A model generated the notes under the pieces. That model had not been told where the DNA came from and searched no databases. It saw only the letters and a list, made by a program, of their open reading frames with translations. DNA of 64,000 bases from Mycobacterium kiyosense (lineage in GTDB: Bacteria > Actinomycetota > Actinomycetes > Mycobacteriales > Mycobacteriaceae): positions 2,852,001-2,916,000 of the forward strand of contig AP025179.1 in NCBI GenBank assembly GCA_021654635.1, read 5' to 3'. Position 1 is the first letter of the stretch, and each line of letters starts with the position of its first letter. Positions 26,697-34,881 of the stretch are shown here, in pieces. The position numbers and the translations under genes are program-made.

Positions 26697-27077
26697 TCAG
26701 AGTCTGAATGGCGGCCGCAGGTTCTTGAACATCGGGAAATGCTTCACGTTCAGCGTCGCCGGCTCATAACCCTTGACGTCGGCGGCCGCAGCAACCAGAT
26801 AGTCACCCAAACCGATACCGCTATGACTCCGTTGATACCGGCGCATGAAGTCACCGGCCCGCCGCGCGATGATCTCGGTGGTCGGTTCGGCACGAAACGA
26901 CGCGAGCAGCTGCCATACCTCGCGCCGCTCCGCGCTGCGCATCCCGCCGACCAGTTCGCTAATCGACACCACGCTGATCGCTAACGGCCCCTCCCCCCGA
27001 GCATCACGGAGCCAATCACGCGCCGCGGCCCTGCCACGGAGGTGGGCGATGAGGATGTCTGAGTCGACCAGCATCAT
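26697..27077 (-). CDS. VapC-type PIN-domain toxin (second VapBC)
   Basis: A 126-residue PIN ribonuclease. It shows MLVDSDILIAHLRG (Asp), SISELVGGMRS (Glu), GIGLGDYLVAAAA (Asp) and the family C-terminal box TLNVKHFPMF. The ATG at 27077 overlaps the antitoxin stop by ATGA; an upstream GTG-initiated extension of five residues is possible but not needed. It is intact and belongs to a different VapC branch from the one at 25.7 kb. Confidence 0.9.
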   Translation of the reverse strand: MMLVDSDILIAHLRGRAAARDWLRDARGEGPLAISVVSISELVGGMRSAERREVWQLLASFRAEPTTEIIARRAGDFMRRYQRSHSGIGLGDYLVAAAADVKGYEPATLNVKHFPMFKNLRPPFRL

Positions 27078-27331
27078 GAGGTGTGGCGCCACATCCGCTC
27101 GAGATGCTGCTCGCGGCTGCCGGGTCGACGATCGGGTGCCTCGATATCGCGCAGAACGCCGAACGAATCGTCAATCGCTTTGAGGTCGGCAGCAAGGTTG
27201 TCGTCTGCGTTGTTGAGAGCGCGATCCAACAGCTGGCGAATGAGCTCGGCGCGGGAAATGCCTTGTTGCTCGGCCAACTTGTCGAGGCTGATTGTCTGGG
27301 CCTCGTCGAGATAGATATTGGTGCGCTTCAT
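27074..27331 (-). CDS. ribbon-helix-helix (CopG-type) antitoxin of the second VapBC
   Basis: An 85-residue protein that begins MKRTNIYLDEAQTISLDKLA and continues QQGISRAELIRQLLDRAL, a textbook RHH strand, helix and second helix. The acidic and Arg-rich C-terminus (DDSFGVLRDIEAPDRR) would bind the toxin. ATG 27331 is followed directly by the RHH strand. A TATATA-like stretch (27345-27352) upstream may be the promoter. Confidence 0.88.
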   Translation of the reverse strand: MKRTNIYLDEAQTISLDKLAEQQGISRAELIRQLLDRALNNADDNLAADLKAIDDSFGVLRDIEAPDRRPGSREQHLERMWRHTS

Positions 27332-27803
27332 ACACCATAATATACACCGTGCCTGCGGAAGGGCCCCTCCGACGGGCGCTCATAGCGCTTCTTTTGAATT
27401 CTGAAATATGTTGTGCGGCAGCTAGTTTGATCGCTAAGGCACTCGCCGATCGAGGCGCGCGCCTAGGAATGTGAGGTCCAGGTCGCCGGCGGCGGTACGC
27501 AGGTCTAGCAGCTGCGTGCCGCGCAGGGACTCCTCGTGCGGAATTCTTATCCGCTGCTACCCGACGGTCAATATCGCGCCCGCGGCGACGCCCGATCACC
27601 GCCACCAGCGCCACCAAAATCACCGAGATCGCCGCGCGCACGATCTCTTCTTCCGTCAGTCGCCAGCGCGGCTTCGATTCGACAGGGCCGGTCTCCCCCC
27701 GGCAGCCGAATGCGTTCACCGTTGCTACCGCCAAGAGGACGTCGTCGTGCCCATAGGGGGCGTCTGTCTCGACTGGGTCGTGCGCGGCGATTGCGGTCGT
27801 CAT
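27171..27803 (-). CDS. possible small membrane protein, C-terminal half doubtful
   Basis: An open frame of 210 codons. ATG 27803 is preceded by a very strong ribosome site (AGGGGGG, five bases away), so translation from here is plausible. Residues 50-76 (TEEEIVRAAISVILVALVAV) form one membrane helix followed by a basic stretch. After about residue 90 the sequence becomes Arg/Ala-rich, and it overlaps the vapB gene in another frame. It may be a truncated gene whose 3' end was lost. No family recognised. Confidence 0.3.
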   Translation of the reverse strand: MTTAIAAHDPVETDAPYGHDDVLLAVATVNAFGCRGETGPVESKPRWRLTEEEIVRAAISVILVALVAVIGRRRGRDIDRRVAADKNSARGVPARHAAARPAYRRRRPGPHIPRRAPRSASALAIKLAAAQHISEFKRSAMSARRRGPSAGTVYIMVYEAHQYLSRRGPDNQPRQVGRATRHFPRRAHSPAVGSRSQQRRRQPCCRPQSD

Positions 27804-28127
27804 ATCAGCCCCCCTAGCTTGCGGACACCGAAAGGCGTTCCTGTGGAATGTCGAAAGCTTCTGCCTTCTCGTAGTTCAAAGATAAGAGTCCGGGATCACG
27901 ATTGCGGTAACGATCCTTAACGGTCGCAGCACACCGTCGTGCTCCGCACTGACCGGCGAGCCGTGCGAGCCCCCGCCGAGCTGCCAACGGAAGAAAAGAC
28001 CTCCCCCGCTCGGAGGGACGAACAAATCGAAACAAACGTGGAGCGTTGCCGCTCAAGTGCGCTGGTTCCCTTACACCCCAACCACTTTCATCCGACGCAA
28101 GTGGCCTCCGTGACCCGGAGCGCCCCC
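27804..28127. other. intergenic stretch downstream of the FHA gene
   Basis: About 320 bases. It holds the promoter and ribosome site of the small open frame to its left and ends at the terminator of the FHA gene. No gene, repeat or RNA is evident. Confidence 0.35.
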
Positions 28128-28157
28128 AAAAAAACCTGCGGTCATCTAGCCCGCAGG
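28128..28157 (-). terminator. rho-independent terminator of the FHA gene
   Basis: On the minus strand CCTGCGG (28157-28151) pairs with CCGCAGG (28141-28135) across a short loop and is followed directly by seven T (28134-28128). The stop codon of the FHA gene lies in the loop. Hairpins with a full T tract are uncommon in mycobacteria. Confidence 0.85.
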
Positions 28158-28471
28158 AACATGAGTCGGAACTGGCCGATCGTGATCTCGTCACCGTTAT
28201 GGAGCTCGGCAGAGTGCACCAGTTCACGATTGAGATACGTACCGCCGCGACTGTCGGCGTCGATCAGTCGAAATTGACCGCCATCGCTACGGAATTCGGC
28301 GTGATGGCTGTCGACGGTCACATCGTCGAGCATGACGTCGCTGGCGGGATGGCTGCCGACGGACGTGGCAGGTCGGTCGAGCAGGAATCGCGACCCCACG
28401 TTGGGTCCACGTTTGACGATCAGCATCGCCGCTCCGCTCGGCAGGCCTGCCACGTTGCGCATATGCGCCAT
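28142..28471 (-). CDS. small FHA-domain protein
   Basis: A 109-residue protein that is essentially one forkhead-associated domain. AMLIVKRGPNVGSRFLLD starts the fold; then ATSVGSHPASDVML, VDSHHAEFR and SRGGTYLNRE supply the phosphothreonine-binding loops (the first loop has GSHP where GRHP is usual, so the binding Arg is replaced by Ser). FHA proteins read Ser/Thr kinase signals. ATG 28471 has an AGAAGG ribosome site; the open frame extends to 28702 but the extra part lacks family similarity. Confidence 0.75.
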   Translation of the reverse strand: MAHMRNVAGLPSGAAMLIVKRGPNVGSRFLLDRPATSVGSHPASDVMLDDVTVDSHHAEFRSDGGQFRLIDADSRGGTYLNRELVHSAELHNGDEITIGQFRLMFLRAR

Positions 28472-28725
28472 GCTGCGCCTTCTGGCAGCCACCCGCCAGC
28501 CATCGCCCGGCATCTCGCCGCCGACCGCCACGAAGACCGACCCGTCGACGAGAGCAATTGCCCAACCGGGCCCGCCGGCGCGGCGCCGAAAAATAGGGAA
28601 AACGCCTGATGGAACGACGCCGGCGACCGCCGCACACTGCTGGGTACCGACTTGAGTCGCACACCGCGCATCCATCCGGAGCCAGTGAAACGCAGGTCGC
28701 ACGAATCCAAGAAAGGCGCAAGGCC

Positions 28726-29082
28726 ATGCGGCATCGCTATCGAATGAGGACGCTTATCGTCCGCGCGCTGGTCTCAGGTGGCATCGCGGCGGCCGGCGTC
28801 GGTCTGAGCACAGGCCCTGCTCAGGCCGCACCGCTCGGTGGCGGGCCGTGGACGTGGTGCCCGGGAGATCCGCTGGACGGTGCCATTCACACAGCCACCG
28901 GGCGCGGCTCGCCTCCCCCGGGCACCGATTGGGATACGAGTCGCTGCCATACCTGGTGGAGCGTCTTGTGGGGGCACGGCAACGTCGGCCCCTCGGTGTG
29001 GGACGGGCCCGATCCCCCACCGGCCGAGGCGACGAACAAGCCACCGTGCGGGTTTCCCTTCATGTGCTCGGGAACTCCGTGA
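28726..29082 (+). CDS. small secreted protein of unknown function
   Basis: A 118-residue protein with a basic N-terminus (MRHRYRMR), hydrophobic core (IVRALVSGGIAAAGVGL) and signal-peptidase site at AQA-AP near residue 35. The mature protein is about 83 residues, rich in Trp, Pro and Gly with four Cys (WTWCPGDPLDG, SRCHTWW, PPCGFPFMC). This composition recurs in small mycobacterial exported proteins of unknown function. ATG 28726 has a GAAAGG site upstream. It is divergent from the FHA gene. Confidence 0.72.
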   Translation: MRHRYRMRTLIVRALVSGGIAAAGVGLSTGPAQAAPLGGGPWTWCPGDPLDGAIHTATGRGSPPPGTDWDTSRCHTWWSVLWGHGNVGPSVWDGPDPPPAEATNKPPCGFPFMCSGTP

Positions 29083-29246
29083 CGGTTGGTACCTGGTGCG
29101 TGGCGCACTTGAACTCGGGCGTGCCACAACCTCCGGCGAGCGTCCTCGTATGTACGGTGAAAAGGCTGATTGACCGCGCATTTGGGGTCTTTCGCGATCG
29201 GACGACTGTCGGGCGTCCTCGTGTGTAAAGGCTTTGCTCTTCGGGC

Positions 29247-29870
29247 CTAATCGCCAGACGCCTGCTGCGCCAGCTGGCCCATGATGACGATGCCGCGCAC
29301 GACCTGTGCCGCAAGGGCAGCGGCGTCGGTTTCGAGATGTTCGGACAGATTGGCAGTCAGCGCCAGGGTTGCAAAGCCGTGCGAGGCGGACCACCCCGCC
29401 AATACCAGCCCGCGCACATCCTCTTCGGTGACGGCACCCGGCCGGTACGCCTCGAGGCTGGCTCTGGCGGTGCCGTAGAGCACTTCGAATGCGGCGGTGC
29501 GCGCCGCCGCCAGAGCTTCGTCGTCGCCCCGGTAGAGCTTGGGCCGAAACATCACCTCGAAGTAGCCGCGGTGGGTGAGCGCGAACTCGATGTAGGTTTG
29601 TCCGCCGCGTACGAACCCGTCGGGGCCTGAGGCGACGGCCCCGATCTTCTCTGCCGCAATTCGGAATCCCTCGGCGGCCACCGCGGTGAAAATTCCCGCT
29701 TTGTCACCGAACTTGTAGGCCAGTGCGGCGTGTGAGACACCAGCCCGACGTGCGATGCGTCGCATGCTCACTGCCGCCACCCCGACGGTCTCCACTTCCT
29801 CCACCGCACCGTCGATGCCGGCCCGCTCGAGCTGTCCGTGGTGGTAGTTCCTCGGTGGGTCGGCCGGCAT
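29247..29870 (-). CDS. TetR-family transcriptional regulator
   Basis: A 207-residue TetR repressor. The HTH lies at about residues 25-65: VAAVSMRRIARRAGVSHAAL followed by YKFGDKAGIFTAVA. The C-terminal half is a helical ligand domain (about 80-200) ending VVRGIVIMGQLAQQ. ATG 29870 gives MPADPPRNYHHGQLE, a common start for this branch. It is divergent from the membrane protein at 29982 across a 111-base gap holding an inverted repeat, so it probably represses that gene and itself. The ligand is unknown. Confidence 0.9.
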   Translation of the reverse strand: MPADPPRNYHHGQLERAGIDGAVEEVETVGVAAVSMRRIARRAGVSHAALAYKFGDKAGIFTAVAAEGFRIAAEKIGAVASGPDGFVRGGQTYIEFALTHRGYFEVMFRPKLYRGDDEALAAARTAAFEVLYGTARASLEAYRPGAVTEEDVRGLVLAGWSASHGFATLALTANLSEHLETDAAALAAQVVRGIVIMGQLAQQASGD

Positions 29871-29925
29871 GACGACGGAGTCTATCGGACAATCTGACCA
29901 TTGATAAGTTGCTTGATGTGGTGCA

Positions 29926-29962
29926 GTCTTACCATTGGAAGGAAATTGACCAGCGGTAAGAC
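29926..29962. promoter_or_regulatory. inverted repeat between TetR and divergent membrane gene (candidate operator)
   Basis: GTCTTACCATTGG (29926-29938) and CCAGCGGTAAGAC (29950-29962) are reverse complements at 11 of 13 positions with an 11-base spacer. A third related half-site, GACCATTGATAAG, lies at 29897-29909 near the TetR start. The arrangement suits a TetR operator covering both promoters. Confidence 0.65.
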
Positions 29963-29981
29963 GTCGGACCGGGGGTTCCTG

Positions 29982-30695
29982 ATGTGCAGCACAAACGGGG
30001 CGGGGCAAACGCAACTGGCGCGCTGGGCCGGGACGCTGCGGGTCGCCATACCGGCGGCCGCCATCCCCGTCTATCCGATCTGGTCATTTCCGCCGACGCA
30101 CGCGTCAGGTGCCGACATCGCGCTCTGGGCGTCCGCACATCACGACCGATTGGTCATCGCGCAGGCGCTCTACACCGTGGGCGTCGGATGCTGGTTCGTC
30201 TTCGGCGCCGGTGTATGGAGTCGGCTGCGCAATCGACTTCCGGCTGGATCGCAACTGGCCGCGGCTTTCGGCACGGGATTCGTCGGGCTGGTCACACTCA
30301 TCCTCGCCGGATTCGCCGCATTCGACATTCTGCTCTACCGACCGCGCAGCCCTGAGCTGTCGGCGCTGCTCTACGACCTCAGCTTCGGGCTGCTGGCGAT
30401 GTCCGGCATCCCCACCGTGGTGGCGTTGGGTGCGTTCGCGATCGCGGTGTACCGCCACCGGGTACTGCGGCTTTCGACCGCTCACCTGGCGGTCATCGCC
30501 GCAGCCGGGCACATACTGCTTCTCGTCGCGTTCATCGCGCCGAGCGGACCGCTCTCGCTGGAGGGGGTTTCTCGTCGTCTGGGGGGATCCCAATTCTGCT
30601 GTTCGTCTGGATCGGCCACACCGCGCTGGCGATCAACGCGAAGGCCACCTCCTGACCCAGGCTATCTCTGTGTGCCGCAGGGATTTCCGAGGTGA
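29982..30695 (+). CDS. multi-pass membrane protein, 3' end scrambled by two G-run changes
   Basis: Six hydrophobic helices (for example LVIAQALYTVGVGCWFVFGA, AFGTGFVGLVTLILAGFAAF, GIPTVVALGAFAIAVY). No known family recognised. After residue 190 or so the frame is lost: removing one G from each of two G runs (30563-30567 and 30581-30586) restores SLEGFLVVWGIPILLFVWIG and HTALAINAKATS, ending at TGA 30655. As given, the frame continues to 30695 with an implausible Cys/Arg/Pro-rich tail. I regard the corrected form as the true protein (about 223 residues). ATG 29982 follows GGGGGTT. It is likely controlled by the divergent TetR. Confidence 0.75.
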   Translation: MCSTNGAGQTQLARWAGTLRVAIPAAAIPVYPIWSFPPTHASGADIALWASAHHDRLVIAQALYTVGVGCWFVFGAGVWSRLRNRLPAGSQLAAAFGTGFVGLVTLILAGFAAFDILLYRPRSPELSALLYDLSFGLLAMSGIPTVVALGAFAIAVYRHRVLRLSTAHLAVIAAAGHILLLVAFIAPSGPLSLEGVSRRLGGSQFCCSSGSATPRWRSTRRPPPDPGYLCVPQGFPR

Positions 30696-30832
30696 GCTCG
30701 CCGGGCCCCCAGAGCAGACCAACGACACTCGACCGTGGGACTTTCGACCGTACCGGCCCGCCGCAGCGAGCACTAACGTCGTTGGTGTCCAAAGAAAATA
30801 TCGACACAGAAGAACAGAGAAGAAGGCGAAAA

Positions 30833-31123
30833 ATGACGCAGACACTAAAGCCCAAGACAGTCGAACGCCAAGAGACTGATCTGGTCGACGAGCTGCGCGA
30901 AACGGCCAAAGCCGGTCAGCATGCCGCAGGTGAGGCATTGCGTAAGTTCCGTCAGACAGTTGACGAGGTCATCCCCGAGGCCGTCCAACCGCTACGGACG
31001 AAGCTCGTCGACGCGGCGATCGAACTCGCCGACAAGCTCGTCACCGCGCAATACGACTTCCACCGCAGTCTCGTCCGCAGCGCGGACCGCGTGTTGAGCA
31101 AGTCGGACGACGAACACCAGTAG
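30833..31123 (+). CDS. small helical protein of unknown function
   Basis: A 96-residue, highly charged protein predicted to be almost all alpha-helix, with long amphipathic stretches (LVDELRETAKAGQHAAGEAL, FRQTVDEVIPEAVQPLRTKL). No signal peptide or membrane segment. The ATG at 30833 is preceded by AGAAGG. The helical repeats resemble membrane-surface or lipid-associated mycobacterial proteins, but there is no specific assignment. It is convergent with the ZIP transporter. Confidence 0.65.
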   Translation: MTQTLKPKTVERQETDLVDELRETAKAGQHAAGEALRKFRQTVDEVIPEAVQPLRTKLVDAAIELADKLVTAQYDFHRSLVRSADRVLSKSDDEHQ

Positions 31124-31135
31124 GCGTTCCTTGGT

Positions 31136-31163
31136 AGCCGGCCGGCGACATGCCGGCCCGGCT
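31136..31163. terminator. hairpin between convergent genes
   Basis: AGCCGGCCGGC and GCCGGCCCGGCT flank GACAT; the stem is complete apart from one bulged C. It lies 12 bases after the small helical gene and 80 bases before the end of the ZIP gene. There is no T tract, so activity is inferred. Confidence 0.45.
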
Positions 31164-31243
31164 CATCAGCCAGTAACAATCGGAGCGCGACGCGAACCAA
31201 AGCCGTTGCACGGCAATAACTGCCGACACCAATTGCCGGCCAC

Positions 31244-31972
31244 CTAGCTCGCCAGTCCGACGATCAACAGCATGAACAGGACACCCCCGATCGTGCACGC
31301 CAGCGTGACGCCGGCGCGACGCCCGGTCTGTGTCCTGGGCAGGATGTCCGCGCTGGCCAGGTACATCAGGAAACCCGCGAAGAACCCCAGGTAAGTGTCG
31401 AGCACACGATGCGGGATGGTCACCACAAGTGTCAGGGCCGCACCGATCACCGGTGCGGCGGCATCAGCCGCCAATAACGCCAACGCCTTTCGCCGGTCGT
31501 TCCCGTAGAGCCGCGTGACGGTGTAGGTGTTGAAGCCGTCCGCGAAATCATGGCCGATCACGGCTACGGCGACGACGGCGCCGATCCCGGTCCCCACCTG
31601 AAACGCCGCCCCGATGGCGAACCCGTCCATGACGCTGTGACCCACCAGACCCGACGCCGCCAACAGTCCGACGCTGGGAGCATCCGAAACCTCGGCACCG
31701 TTCTGGGATCGTCCGCGATGGATGCCTACTGTGCTCTCGACGACGTGCAGAACGAGAAACCCGAGGACGAAGGCCATGAGCGGCACCGGAATTCCGAACC
31801 GGCGCCATTCGGGATCGCTCATCGCCTCCGGAAGCAGGTCGAACGTGACCGCTCCGAGCATCAATCCGGCCGCAAGTCCGAGGACGAGTTGGCGATAGGA
31901 GCCAATCCGCATCGCGCCCCAGCCGCCCAACCAGGTGGTGATGAAAGACCCGAACGCGATGAGAATGACCAC
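31244..31972 (-). CDS. ZIP-family metal transporter
   Basis: A 242-residue, eight-helix ZIP permease. Helix 4 carries GLVGHSVMDGFAIGAAF and helix 5 VIGHDFADGFNTYTV, the His/Asp motifs of the metal path. The loop between helices 3 and 4 has HRGRSQN. It would import zinc or another divalent cation. GTG 31972 was chosen: AGGAAGGGG lies eight bases upstream and the first helix follows at once. The longer open frame adds a polar stretch that is not family-like. Confidence 0.9.
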   Translation of the reverse strand: MVILIAFGSFITTWLGGWGAMRIGSYRQLVLGLAAGLMLGAVTFDLLPEAMSDPEWRRFGIPVPLMAFVLGFLVLHVVESTVGIHRGRSQNGAEVSDAPSVGLLAASGLVGHSVMDGFAIGAAFQVGTGIGAVVAVAVIGHDFADGFNTYTVTRLYGNDRRKALALLAADAAAPVIGAALTLVVTIPHRVLDTYLGFFAGFLMYLASADILPRTQTGRRAGVTLACTIGGVLFMLLIVGLAS

Positions 31973-32167
31973 CGTAAAATCCCCTTCCTCGTCGGGTTGA
32001 CCGACACACGAATTTGCGGTGTCCACTTCGACACGGTGACGGGCAGTGGCGCACACTTGTCGAATGCCGATAAGTCATCTCAACACTGCAGCGCTGATTG
32101 CAGCATGCCCGCCCAGGCCGCGCGCAGCGCGCCGGAATCCGCTGTCGACGTCACCGCTTGCAGCGTG

Positions 32168-33643
32168 ATGGGTAGCGACACCGCGCCGGAGCCGCAGCGC
32201 CCGCTGAGTGGCCTTTCGGACGTACGCGCGTTCTTTCACACGAACAAGGTGCCGCTGTATTTCATCTCGCCGACCCCGTTCAACCTGCTCGGCGTGGATC
32301 GGTGGATACGAAACTTCTTTTACCTCACCTACTTTGACTCGTTTGAGGGCAATCACTCGCGCGTGTTCGTACCGCGGCGACGTGACCGGCGTGATTTCGA
32401 CTCCATGGACGACGTGTGCAGCCACCTGCTGTCCGATCCCGAAACGCTTGAGTTCATCGCGGGCAAAGGTCCGGGTGGCAAAGCCTGCTTCGTCATGATG
32501 AACGAGGAAATTCAGGCCCTCGCGCGGCAGGCGGGGCTTGAGGTCATGCACCCGCCGATCGAGCTGCGCCAACGGCTGAGCTCCAAGATCGTCATGACGC
32601 GCCTGGCCAACGAGGCGGGCATTCCGAGCGTGCCCCACGCGATCGGTCGGGCCGGCTCCTACGACGAACTGCTGGCGCTCGCGCAAAACGCCGGACTAGG
32701 AGACGATCTCGTCATCTCCGTCGCTTACGGAAACGCCGGCAGCGGGACATTCTTCGTGCACGGTCAACACGACTGGGACCAGCACGCCGGTGACCTGACC
32801 GCGCAGCCAGAAGTCAAAGTCATGAAGCGCATCCGCAACGTCGAGGTGTGTCTCGAGGGCGCCGTGACCCGGCACGGCACCGTGATCGGGCCGGCCATGA
32901 CGAGTCTCGTCGGTTATTCCGAGCTGACTCCGCACCGGGGCAGCTGGTGCGGCAACGACGTCTGGCGCGAGGTGCTGCCGCCCGCACAGACGCACACCGC
33001 ACGCGAAATCGTCGGAAAGCTGGGCGACGTCATGCGCCGCGAGGGCTATCGCGGCTACTTCGAAGTGGACCTCCTGCACGACCTCGACTCCGATGAGCTA
33101 TACCTCGGCGAGGTGAACCCGCGCCTCAGTGGCGCCAGCCCGATGACGAACCTGACCACCGAGGCCTACGCCGACATGCCGCTATTTCTCTTTCACCTGC
33201 TCGAGTACATGGACGTGGACTACGAGCTCGACATCGACGCCATCAACGCGCGCTGGGAGCGCGGCTACGGCGAGGACGAGGTCTGGGGCCAGGTGATCAT
33301 CACCGAGACATCCCCGGAAATCGAGCTCTTCACCGCGACGCCACGCACCGGTGTATGGCGCATCGACGACGATGGCCGGGTCTCCTTCGCGCGCACCGCC
33401 AACGACTGGGCCACCCTGCTCGACGGGTCCGAGGCTTTCTACATGCGGGTCGCGGCTCCCGGCGACTTACGTTCCGAGGGCGCCCAACTCGGCGTGCTCG
33501 TCACCCGCGGACACCTGCAGACCGACGACTATCAGCTCAGCGAGCGCTGCCGGCGCTGGGTCAAAGGCATGAGGGCCAAGTTCGTCTCGACGCCCCTGAC
33601 GCCGGCCGCACCGATCATCTCGCGGCTCGTCGCCCGAGCCTGA
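32168..33643 (+). CDS. ATP-grasp (biotin carboxylase-like) enzyme
   Basis: A 491-residue protein. The N-terminal part (FHTNKVPLYFISPTPFNLLG) is a Rossmann-like preATP-grasp domain; KIVMTRLANEAGIPSVPHAI and LVISVAYGNAGSGTFFV fit the ATP-binding lobes; YFEVDLLHDLDSDELYLGEV and NPRLSGASP give the Mg-binding acidic and Asn residues. ATP-grasp enzymes join a carboxylate to an amine or thiol through an acyl phosphate. The substrate is unknown. A serine hydrolase follows 11 bases downstream, so the two probably act together. ATG 32168 has no clear ribosome site; GTG 32165 or ATG 32105 are alternatives. Confidence 0.82.
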   Translation: MGSDTAPEPQRPLSGLSDVRAFFHTNKVPLYFISPTPFNLLGVDRWIRNFFYLTYFDSFEGNHSRVFVPRRRDRRDFDSMDDVCSHLLSDPETLEFIAGKGPGGKACFVMMNEEIQALARQAGLEVMHPPIELRQRLSSKIVMTRLANEAGIPSVPHAIGRAGSYDELLALAQNAGLGDDLVISVAYGNAGSGTFFVHGQHDWDQHAGDLTAQPEVKVMKRIRNVEVCLEGAVTRHGTVIGPAMTSLVGYSELTPHRGSWCGNDVWREVLPPAQTHTAREIVGKLGDVMRREGYRGYFEVDLLHDLDSDELYLGEVNPRLSGASPMTNLTTEAYADMPLFLFHLLEYMDVDYELDIDAINARWERGYGEDEVWGQVIITETSPEIELFTATPRTGVWRIDDDGRVSFARTANDWATLLDGSEAFYMRVAAPGDLRSEGAQLGVLVTRGHLQTDDYQLSERCRRWVKGMRAKFVSTPLTPAAPIISRLVARA

Positions 33644-33654
33644 GCAGCCGCTCA

Positions 33655-34836
33655 ATGAGTTCCATACCGGCTGGTATCTCCTTGGACAACTGGCTGTCGG
33701 GGCCCTATGCACGCTGGTCGTTGCAGCACGTCGAAGACTTTGTTCCGACCGCGGTGATCTCCCGCGGGACCGGGCCGGTCGCCACGCTGCCCACCGCCGG
33801 CGCGCCAGTGGCCGAGCTCGAGGTGACCAGCAGCCAGGGCGTGGCCACCACCGTCGGCGCAGTGATGGCCGCCACCGCCACCGACGGGTGGGCCGTGGCC
33901 CACCACGGATCGCTGATGGCCGAGGAGTACCTGCACGGGATGGGGAACCGGACACGGCACTTGCTGTTCTCGGTCAGCAAATCCCTGGTGGCAGCCGTCG
34001 TGGGCACGCTGCACGGCGCCGGTGGGATCGACCTGGACGCCCCGGTCACGGCGTTCGTTCCGGCGTTGGGCGGCTGCGGTTACGCCGGCGCGACGGTGCG
34101 ACATCTGTTGGATATGAGGTCGGGCATCGCCTTCTCCGAGGATTACCGCGACCCCGCGGCGGAAATTCACCTGCTCGACCAGGCGATGGGCTGGGCGACC
34201 CGGCGCAGTCCGCACGCCCCCGCCACGCTGCGCGACTTCTTGTTGACCCTGCGGCGAAAAACCGCGCACGGCGGGCCGTTCGACTATCGGTCGTGCGAAA
34301 CCGACGTGTTGGGCTGGGTCTGCGAGGCGGCCGCCGGCCAACCGATGCCTGAGCTGATGACCGAACTGCTGTGGAGCCGCCTCGGCGCGCAATGCGACGC
34401 CACCATCGGGCTCGACCCCGCGGGTACCGGATTCTTCGACGGTGGCATCAGCGCCTGCCTGACCGACATGATCCGCTTCGGGTCGTTGTTCTTGCGCGAC
34501 GGGGTCTCGCTGACCGATCAGCAGGTGTTGCCCGAAGCCTGGATCGCCGACACCCTCGACGGCGGCCCCGACTCACGGCAGGCGTTCGCCGCCAGCCCCG
34601 ACGACACCGGCATGCCCGGTGGCATGTACCGCAACCAGATGTGGTTCCCCTACCCGGGCAGCAACGTGGTGCTGTGCGTGGGCATGTGCGGTCAGCTGAT
34701 CTACGTCAACCGGGCTGCCGACCTGGTCGCGGCCAAGGTCTCATCGCAGCCGCACTCCGAGGACCCGCGCCCGCTTGCGGACACGTTGTGCGCATTCAAT
34801 GCGGTGGCACACGAGCTGGCCGGCATCAGCAGCTAA
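33655..34836 (+). CDS. serine hydrolase of the beta-lactamase / NylB-like fold
   Basis: A 393-residue protein. The nucleophile motif SVSK (SxxK) lies in LLFSVSKSLVAAVVG; DYRSCETD supplies the Tyr of the second motif; CGQLIYVN gives the third-strand region. The fold is shared by esterase-type class C beta-lactamases and 6-aminohexanoate-dimer hydrolases. No signal peptide, so it is cytosolic and unlikely to be a resistance enzyme. It is translationally close to the ATP-grasp gene (11 bases), which suggests it handles the product or substrate of that ligase. Confidence 0.85.
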   Translation: MSSIPAGISLDNWLSGPYARWSLQHVEDFVPTAVISRGTGPVATLPTAGAPVAELEVTSSQGVATTVGAVMAATATDGWAVAHHGSLMAEEYLHGMGNRTRHLLFSVSKSLVAAVVGTLHGAGGIDLDAPVTAFVPALGGCGYAGATVRHLLDMRSGIAFSEDYRDPAAEIHLLDQAMGWATRRSPHAPATLRDFLLTLRRKTAHGGPFDYRSCETDVLGWVCEAAAGQPMPELMTELLWSRLGAQCDATIGLDPAGTGFFDGGISACLTDMIRFGSLFLRDGVSLTDQQVLPEAWIADTLDGGPDSRQAFAASPDDTGMPGGMYRNQMWFPYPGSNVVLCVGMCGQLIYVNRAADLVAAKVSSQPHSEDPRPLADTLCAFNAVAHELAGISS

Positions 34837-34881
34837 CCGGTCCGCAGGGTTGCGGTAAGGGACGGCAGGCCTGGCTGTAGC

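Noticed and set aside
31550..33643. ATP-grasp frame extended upstream to 31550
   Set aside because: The extra 200 residues or so lie antisense to the ZIP transporter and have no ATP-grasp similarity; the start is placed at 32168.
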